A stretch of 47,085 bases of DNA from an uncultured Eubacteriales bacterium (GTDB lineage Bacteria; Bacillota; Clostridia; Peptostreptococcales; Anaerovoracaceae), in NCBI GenBank assembly GCA_900315125.1, contig OMXT01000048.1, forward strand, positions 1 to 47,085, written 5' to 3'. How positions within the stretch are numbered: position 1 is the first letter of the stretch; each line of letters begins with the position of its first letter. The notes beneath the pieces are model-generated. The model saw only the letters and a list, made by a program, of their open reading frames with translations, did not search any database and was not told where the DNA came from. Of the stretch, positions 42,608 through 47,085 are shown in pieces. The position numbers were made by a program, and so were the translations under genes.

Positions 42608-44038
42608 TCAGTCGACGACGGGAACGTTCCATGCGGCGAGTTCATTGACAACAAAGTCCCGATCGGTCTTTGTTTCATCCATGATGAACTGTACGTCTGC
42701 TTCCGTAGCGCTTGTCATCTTATAGTTCTTGACGCAGTTCTTGACGTAGGACTTGCGTGCGTGCTCCATATCGTAGGGTCTCGCCTTGATGAGGGACGGA
42801 TCGGAAGGGAAGATCAGCGTCTTGCCCGGTACATCGTCGTCCGGGTTGCCGAAGCTTACCTGGATGCCGTTCTTCTTGGCGAATGTCAGCTGAGGCATGG
42901 GGTGCTTGCCTGCGCCGGTGTATTCTGTCTCCTGTACGACGAGGAGATCGTCCTTGTCCATCTGCTGCGCCAGTGCAAATGCGGCGGTCAGGGATGTATT
43001 TCCGGCAGGGCCTCTCTCATATCCTTCCAGGACAGCCAGAGCCTGGGTGATGTAGAACAGTTCGCCCTGCTTAACGGTTACCAGCTCATCCATGTAGCGG
43101 AGGATACGGGCAGCGTTTCTTGGAACGTCGGAGCGATCCGGCCATGTGGTGAAGGGCAGGCTGAATCCGGTGTGCCCGGTGGTGCAGGACTTCTTGTTAA
43201 AGTCATGATCGGAGGCCATGTGCAGTCCCTTCAGGTCGATGCATGCGCCGATGATCTTCGTCTTGTCCGCGCCGGCATACTTGAGGCCTCTTGCTGTGCC
43301 GGTCAGGTTTCCGCCGCCGGCGTTCGTGCAGACGACTGCTTCCGGATACTTTCCGTATTTCTCCATGCACTGCTGTGCGATCTCATAGCCCAGCGTTTCT
43401 ACACCGGCGATGCCGAAAGGCGTGTAGAGGGATGCGTTGAAGTAACCAGTGTCCTCCAGCAGGCTCAGATGAGTAGTGAAGAGCTCCGGTCCTACCGTGA
43501 GCTGTACGACTTCTGCGCCGTAAGCTTCGCAGATCCTCTGCTTCTCCAGGATCTCCGGCTGGCCGACCTTGTCGTTGTCATAGCATTCCTGGACGACGAT
43601 GCACTTCAGTCCGTGCATAGCTGCCTGAGCGGCAACGGCTGCGCCGTAGTTTCCGGACGTAGCGGCGATGACGCCTTTGTAGCCCAACTTCTTTGCGTGA
43701 TGGACAGCGATAGAGGCTCTTCTTGCCTTGAAGCTTCCGGATGCGTTGGCAGCCTCATCCTTAACAAGGATCCGGGCGCCTTTTCCTTCCGGTGCGTATT
43801 TTCTGGCCAGCTTGGTCAGGTTGCGCAGTTCGATGAGCGGAGTGTTTCCAACGCCGTGATCCAGCTGGATCTTGCGCATTTCGTCCATGCTGTATCCGAC
43901 TTTCTTCATCATTCCTTCGTAGTCAAAGCCGATGCCGGGAAGCTCGAACTGATCGTAGTCGATCTGCATGGCGTTCTTAATGATCTCGTTCTTGCGGGCG
44001 TTGATCGCCGCATAGGATTTATCTTTCTTAACTGCCAT
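42608..44038 (-). CDS. ortB: 2-Amino-4-ketopentanoate thiolase, beta subunit
   Basis: 476 residues from ATG 44038, which overlaps the ortA stop as TAATG with GAGGAGG upstream. A fold-type II PLP enzyme related to threonine synthase: Lys104 in NASGSFKARRAS is the Schiff-base lysine, ATSGNYGAAVA follows, and TNAGGGNLTGTARG binds the cofactor phosphate. With OrtA it splits 2-amino-4-ketopentanoate with CoA into acetyl-CoA and alanine. Known in ornithine fermentation, but here no ornithine aminomutase (oraSE) or 2,4-diaminopentanoate dehydrogenase is near. The product of the linked GRE is the better candidate source of substrate. Confidence 0.93.
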   Translation of the reverse strand: MAVKKDKSYAAINARKNEIIKNAMQIDYDQFELPGIGFDYEGMMKKVGYSMDEMRKIQLDHGVGNTPLIELRNLTKLARKYAPEGKGARILVKDEAANASGSFKARRASIAVHHAKKLGYKGVIAATSGNYGAAVAAQAAMHGLKCIVVQECYDNDKVGQPEILEKQRICEAYGAEVVQLTVGPELFTTHLSLLEDTGYFNASLYTPFGIAGVETLGYEIAQQCMEKYGKYPEAVVCTNAGGGNLTGTARGLKYAGADKTKIIGACIDLKGLHMASDHDFNKKSCTTGHTGFSLPFTTWPDRSDVPRNAARILRYMDELVTVKQGELFYITQALAVLEGYERGPAGNTSLTAAFALAQQMDKDDLLVVQETEYTGAGKHPMPQLTFAKKNGIQVSFGNPDDDVPGKTLIFPSDPSLIKARPYDMEHARKSYVKNCVKNYKMTSATEADVQFIMDETKTDRDFVVNELAAWNVPVVD

Positions 44039-44343
44039 TATTCTGCCTCCTCTTCCATGATCTCTTTCAGCTGACATTCTATCTTCAGAAGTTCCGGCTG
44101 GAAATCGCCGTAATCGTGTATATATCTGGGGTTGATCTCAACGAGTTTTCCGCTGGCCTTTCTTCCGGTCTGCGTGATGATCTCGATCTCTTCGCCGATC
44201 TCTGCCTCGGTCTGAGCAATGCCCTTGACCCAGAGCTTCAGATCGCATTTCTGCGTGTCTTCCGGAACCTGCGGTGCCCGCTGTCCGGCAGGGAGTACGA
44301 TGTTCTCAACTTGTACCCAGTCGCCTTTTACTGCCTTGTTCAT
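44038..44343 (-). CDS. ortA: 2-Amino-4-ketopentanoate thiolase, alpha subunit
   Basis: 101 residues, the usual size of OrtA. KGDWVQVENIVLPAGQRAPQVPEDTQKCDLKLWVKG is the recognised OrtA start, and GRKASGKLVEINPRYIHDYGDFQPELLKI its centre. It forms the thiolase with OrtB and always sits next to it. The gene is second in the operon, 87 bases after the activase stop, with AAAGGTA as a modest ribosome site. The ortB start overlaps its stop. Confidence 0.93.
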   Translation of the reverse strand: MNKAVKGDWVQVENIVLPAGQRAPQVPEDTQKCDLKLWVKGIAQTEAEIGEEIEIITQTGRKASGKLVEINPRYIHDYGDFQPELLKIECQLKEIMEEEAE

Positions 44344-44430
44344 AAAATACCTTTCCTTTCACAATAAATTCAATTATATGAACCGTGCCCCGACCGTGAG
44401 GAGAGGAGACGCGGTACTATGACGGTTTTA

Positions 44431-45405
44431 CTATGCGCTCTTTTCCATATCATCCTCCGGATCGCTGCTGTGATCCCTGCGGACGATCTTCTTGCAATTG
44501 TCCTTTGTATAGAAGCAATACGTTCCGTAGGGGTTCAGGATATCGTTTGCTGCCATGACCAGTTCATCCATGGCGTCGTCTGACGGAGGAACGGTACCTT
44601 CCAGAGGATAATCTCGGCCCAGCATGTGATACTTGTTCTTGCCGAACTCATGGTAGGGCAGAAGCTCGTAGGATACCACATTCGGAAGTGTTGCGATGAA
44701 TTCCGCGATGCCTGTAATATTATCCACGGAATCGTTGCATCCGGGGATAATGGGCGTACGGATCGTTACCGGAACGCCTGCCTCGGCGATCTTCCGGATA
44801 TTGCTCAGTATGAGTTCGTTCCCGGCGCCGGTCAGTTCTCTGTGCCGGGCGGAATCAATGTGCTTGATGTCCAGGAAGCAGCTGTCCAGATAGGGAAGGG
44901 CGCTCTTGAATTTCTCATAATCGCCCATGCCGCAGCTTTCCATGGCTGTGTTGATCCTCGCCTCGTGACAGCGCTTCAGGATCGCTGTGAGAAATTCGGG
45001 ATGAGTCAGAGGCTCGCCGCCGGAGAATGTCACGCCGCCGCCTTTAATAGAGTAAAAAACTTCGTCCTTCTTGATCTGGCGGAACACTTCTTCTACAGCC
45101 ATTTCCTCGCCCATGACATATTTGGCTCCCGCGTAGCATATATCTGCGCATTTGCCGCAGCTGACACAATGCTGCCTGTCGATAATCGGGCCCTGGTCTG
45201 TAATATGAATTGCCTGGTTGGGACATGCCTTGATGCATGCGCCGCAGCCGATGCACTTCTTCATGTTTTCCATGATTTCCGGCTTATAGGACTGGGATTC
45301 CGGATTGGCGCACCACAGACAGTGAAGGGGGCAGCCCTTGAGAAAAACCAGTGTTCTGAGTCCGTTGCCATCGTGGATGGAGCATTTCTGTATATTGAAG
45401 ATCAT
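44431..45405 (-). CDS. Glycyl radical enzyme activase (radical SAM)
   Basis: 324 residues from ATG 45405 with AGGAGG seven bases upstream. The longer frame to 45462 crosses the sigma-54 promoter and is rejected. Radical SAM cluster ligands C25, C29, C32 in GCPLHCLWC; two more [4Fe-4S] clusters in CIGCGACIKACP (51-62) and CVSCGKCADIC (80-90), the insert of non-PFL GRE activases; GGGVTFSGGEP binds AdoMet. It abstracts hydrogen from the GRE glycine. As first gene of the operon it should serve the UGA-containing GRE, and probably also the second GRE across the divergent promoter. It may serve the orphan CutC-like GRE too. Confidence 0.93.
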   Translation of the reverse strand: MIFNIQKCSIHDGNGLRTLVFLKGCPLHCLWCANPESQSYKPEIMENMKKCIGCGACIKACPNQAIHITDQGPIIDRQHCVSCGKCADICYAGAKYVMGEEMAVEEVFRQIKKDEVFYSIKGGGVTFSGGEPLTHPEFLTAILKRCHEARINTAMESCGMGDYEKFKSALPYLDSCFLDIKHIDSARHRELTGAGNELILSNIRKIAEAGVPVTIRTPIIPGCNDSVDNITGIAEFIATLPNVVSYELLPYHEFGKNKYHMLGRDYPLEGTVPPSDDAMDELVMAANDILNPYGTYCFYTKDNCKKIVRRDHSSDPEDDMEKSA

Positions 45406-45445
45406 ATGCAAACCTCCTGTTCTCGATTTCTTTGCCAATATATAA

Positions 45446-45462
45446 AGCAATGAGCGTGCCAA
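45446..45462 (-). promoter_or_regulatory. Sigma-54 promoter of the activase-ortAB-GRE operon
   Basis: Minus strand: TTGGCACG-CTCA-TTGCT, matching the -24 (GG) and -12 (GC) consensus TGGCAC-N5-TTGC at every key base. Transcription would start near 45434, about 30 bases before the activase ATG at 45405. Confidence 0.88.
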
Positions 45463-45677
45463 TTGAAAACAGACGCCGAACAGGAGAAATCCTTATATAT
45501 AAAAAGGAAGAAAGGCGAAAAAAGCTCCCGCGGGGAAGGAAAAAGCTCAGGATCAAACGCGAAAATCGGAATGAAAAATCGGTCGGTGCCAGAAATGACA
45601 CAGGAGTGAATGACTGAAGTTCCTGTAAAATCAACAACTGCGGGTCACGAAAATAGGGAGACCAGCCCAGCGGAACA

Positions 45678-45699
45678 CGCGTGCCACATCTGGCACGCG
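45678..45699. promoter_or_regulatory. Palindrome 1: candidate enhancer (UAS) for a sigma-54 activator
   Basis: Arms CGCGTGCCA and TGGCACGCG with a CATC centre: 9 perfect base pairs. Core GTGCCA-N4-TGGCAC is shared with palindrome 2. It is 216 bases from the left promoter and 71 from the right one. Confidence 0.72.
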
Positions 45700-45714
45700 C
45701 TGATTTTCTCGATC

Positions 45715-45730
45715 GTGCCAGATGTGGCAC
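45715..45730. promoter_or_regulatory. Palindrome 2: second candidate enhancer site
   Basis: GTGCCA-GATG-TGGCAC, the exact reverse complement of the core of palindrome 1. Centre-to-centre distance is 34 bp, about three helical turns, which suits cooperative binding of a dimeric enhancer-binding protein. Confidence 0.72.
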
Positions 45731-45769
45731 AGAACGACGGAATATGGGACGCAGAAGGCAGTTTTTACG

Positions 45770-45786
45770 TTGGCACGCAAATTGCT
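45770..45786 (+). promoter_or_regulatory. Sigma-54 promoter of the epimerase-GRE operon
   Basis: TTGGCACG-CAAA-TTGCT, identical to the left promoter except for the four spacer bases. The start would be near 45798; the ATG is at 45845 behind AAAAGGAG. Confidence 0.88.
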
Positions 45787-45844
45787 ACTTACATAAGTGT
45801 CAGAACAATTCGGACAAATCTAAAGGGAAAAGGAGTCGTACCAG

Positions 45845-46852
45845 ATGAGAGCGAGGAAAGTCTTTCGAACGATAGAAACACATACGCTGGGTCATCCTAC
45901 AAGAAACGTCGTGAGCGGATTCCGCCACATACCGGGAAAGACCATGGCAGAGAAATTTGTATATATGAAGGAAAACGAGGACTGGTTCCGCCGGCTGCTG
46001 GCCTACGAGCCCAGGGGAAGCGAGATCATGTCCTGCACATTGATCACCGAGCCCTGCACACCGGGCACCGATGTGGGCGTTCTGTACTTCGAAGCCAGCT
46101 GCTGGCTGCCCATGTGCGGCCACGATACCATCGGTCTGACAGTGGCACTGATCGAGGCGGGACTGGTAGAGGTCACTGAGCCCATGACGACAATCAAACT
46201 GGATACGCCCTCCGGCGTTGTGACCTGTGAGGCTAAAGTGAATGACGGCGTAGTAGAGGAAGTAAGCTTCATTAACGCGCCGGCCCTGGTACTGAACAGA
46301 GATGTGACCATCCATACGGAAGAGTTCGGCAATCTGAAGGCAGATATTTCCTGGGGCGGCAATGTTTACTGCATCCTGCAGGCAGCAGACGCGGGTATAG
46401 AGATCGATCCAAAGAACGCGTCTAAGCTGATCCATGCAGCCCAGGTCATCGGAAGGGCGGCCAACGAGCAGCTTGAGATTAAACATCCCACGCTGGACTT
46501 TGTTAACGAAGTGACTCATGTAGAGTTTGCGGGACCGCCGAAGAGCGAGGACGCGGACATCCAGAACTGCGTCGTAGCACTGCCGAAGGTCATCGACCGT
46601 TCCCCCTGCGGAACAGGAACATCCGCCAAGGCGGCACTGCTCACAGCGGAAGGGAAGTTAGACGTCGGAGAAGCCTTTGTACACGAAAGCATCATCGGAT
46701 CCAAGTTCCGCTGCGAGGTGCTGGAAAAGACAGAAGTGGGCGGCAGACCGGCGATTATACCCAAGGTCACGGGCAATGCCTGCGTCATGGGGTTCTGCAC
46801 GTGGCTCCTGGATCCGAAGGACCCGTTCCCGGAAGGGTTCCTGCTTGATTAA
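45845..46852 (+). CDS. Proline racemase/4-hydroxyproline 2-epimerase family enzyme
   Basis: 335 residues. Both catalytic cysteines are present: Cys91 in MCGHDTIG and Cys255 in DRSPCGTGTSA. This marks a racemase/epimerase and excludes the trans-3-hydroxyproline dehydratase branch, which lacks the first. Early RTIETHTLGHPTRNV is the family start. In the HplG pathway, a C2 epimerase turns cis-4-hydroxy-L-proline into trans-4-hydroxy-D-proline; gene context makes this the preferred role, with plain proline racemase as the alternative. It is first in the right-hand sigma-54 operon and is followed after 42 bases by a second GRE. Confidence 0.9.
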   Translation: MRARKVFRTIETHTLGHPTRNVVSGFRHIPGKTMAEKFVYMKENEDWFRRLLAYEPRGSEIMSCTLITEPCTPGTDVGVLYFEASCWLPMCGHDTIGLTVALIEAGLVEVTEPMTTIKLDTPSGVVTCEAKVNDGVVEEVSFINAPALVLNRDVTIHTEEFGNLKADISWGGNVYCILQAADAGIEIDPKNASKLIHAAQVIGRAANEQLEIKHPTLDFVNEVTHVEFAGPPKSEDADIQNCVVALPKVIDRSPCGTGTSAKAALLTAEGKLDVGEAFVHESIIGSKFRCEVLEKTEVGGRPAIIPKVTGNACVMGFCTWLLDPKDPFPEGFLLD

Positions 46853-46894
46853 TAAATACGTATATCATAACTGTTGATAATAAGGAGAAGCCAT

Positions 46895-47085
46895 ATGATT
46901 TCCAAGAGAGTAGCAAGTCTGTACGACAAATTCAGAAACACACAGGCGACCATCTGCCTGGACAGAGCAAGACTGATCACTGAGTTTTACAGCCATCCTT
47001 CGATGGAAAACTACATCATCCACAGGGCTAAGGCGTTCCGCTATGTGCTGGAGAACAAGAAGATCTTCATCGATCCGGACTGCCA
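46895..47085 (+). CDS. Second glycyl radical enzyme of the locus, N-terminal part (3' end outside window)
   Basis: 63 residues visible from ATG 46895 behind AAGGAGAAG. The sequence MISKRVASLYDKFR...TICLDRARLITEFY follows the N terminus of the UGA-containing GRE (MLSKRIEKLRDRLR...TICLDRARIATEFY) residue for residue with no gaps, so the two are paralogues. The active-site region is beyond the window, so whether it uses Cys or UGA is unknown. It may be the second hydroxyproline GRE (HypD- or HplG-type) or a cysteine version of the same enzyme. Confidence 0.85.
   Translation, partial: MISKRVASLYDKFRNTQATICLDRARLITEFYSHPSMENYIIHRAKAFRYVLENKKIFIDPDC

Larger units (their letters stand above)
45463..45769. 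other. Divergent control region between the two GRE operons
   Basis: No convincing gene. A 61-codon Lys/Arg-rich frame (45432-45617) has no ribosome site and is judged chance. The left half is purine-rich; the right half carries two strong palindromes. Sigma-54 promoters border both ends, so this 307-base stretch is best read as an enhancer region. Confidence 0.7.

Noticed and set aside
45432-45617. 61-codon Lys/Arg-rich frame in the divergent control region
   Set aside because: No ribosome site, low-complexity composition, and it overlaps the left sigma-54 promoter.
45678-45730. The two GTGCCA palindromes as a transposon end or attachment site
   Set aside because: No target duplication, transposase or integrase is near, and their place between two sigma-54 promoters explains them better.
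1-47085. CRISPR arrays, tRNA/rRNA genes, prophage or insertion sequences
   Set aside because: No regularly spaced repeats, no clover-leaf or rRNA-like sequence, and no transposase, integrase or phage structural gene was seen in either strand.

Overview
The window looks like chromosome of an anaerobic, amino-acid- and sugar-fermenting member of the Clostridia. Evidence: AGGAGG-type ribosome binding sites, tight TAATG/ATGA gene coupling, three glycyl radical enzymes (GREs) with one activase, 2-amino-4-ketopentanoate thiolase (ortAB), a B12-dependent mutase with a MutL-type reactivase, and acetate kinase. There is no rRNA, tRNA, CRISPR array or insertion sequence, so the genus cannot be set from this sequence.

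Layout. 1-2.8 kb: end of an L-rhamnose operon (rhaA, rhaD, MFS transporter). 2.9-5.9 kb: a MATE transporter fused to a cytidylate-kinase-like domain, and a YeiH-type transporter. 6.0-13.2 kb: a frameshifted MocR regulator, an SDR, an AraC regulator, a frameshifted EamA exporter, a PatB-type C-S lyase, small proteins and a second SDR. 13.2-20 kb: an azlC stub, a two-gene DUF4160 unit, a phosphoesterase, a CutC-like orphan GRE, and a MATE/MarR pair. 20-26.5 kb: housekeeping and accessory genes (sfsA, phzF-like, AAA-ATPase/nuclease, spermidine-synthase-like, prxQ, nitroreductase, DUF488). 26.9-33.8 kb: a corrinoid-linked region, with a UroD/MtaA-like methyltransferase converging on a four-gene operon (mutL, B12 mutase, proC-like, SDR), plus a MetH-activation-like protein. 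33.9-39.1 kb: HD hydrolase, ackA, HxlR, LysE, a membrane protein and TetR.

40.2-47.1 kb is the most striking part. It holds two divergent operons. The left one encodes a GRE activase, OrtA, OrtB and a GRE. The right one encodes a proline racemase/hydroxyproline epimerase family enzyme and the start of a second, similar GRE. Each operon has a near-perfect sigma-54 promoter (TTGGCACG-N4-TTGCT), and two GTGCCA-N4-TGGCAC palindromes lie between them. The gene set matches the hydroxyproline C-N-lyase (HplG) pathway: cis-4-hydroxy-L-proline is epimerised at C2 to trans-4-hydroxy-D-proline, a GRE opens the ring to 2-amino-4-ketopentanoate, and OrtAB cleaves this to acetyl-CoA and D-alanine.

The key anomaly is in the complete GRE of this locus (40232-42589). 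The codon for the universally conserved thiyl-radical cysteine is an in-frame UGA. The frame is otherwise intact to a normal glycyl-radical C-terminus, and a bacterial SECIS-like stem-loop follows the UGA. I read this as a candidate selenocysteine-containing glycyl radical enzyme. A chance nonsense mutation is the main alternative.
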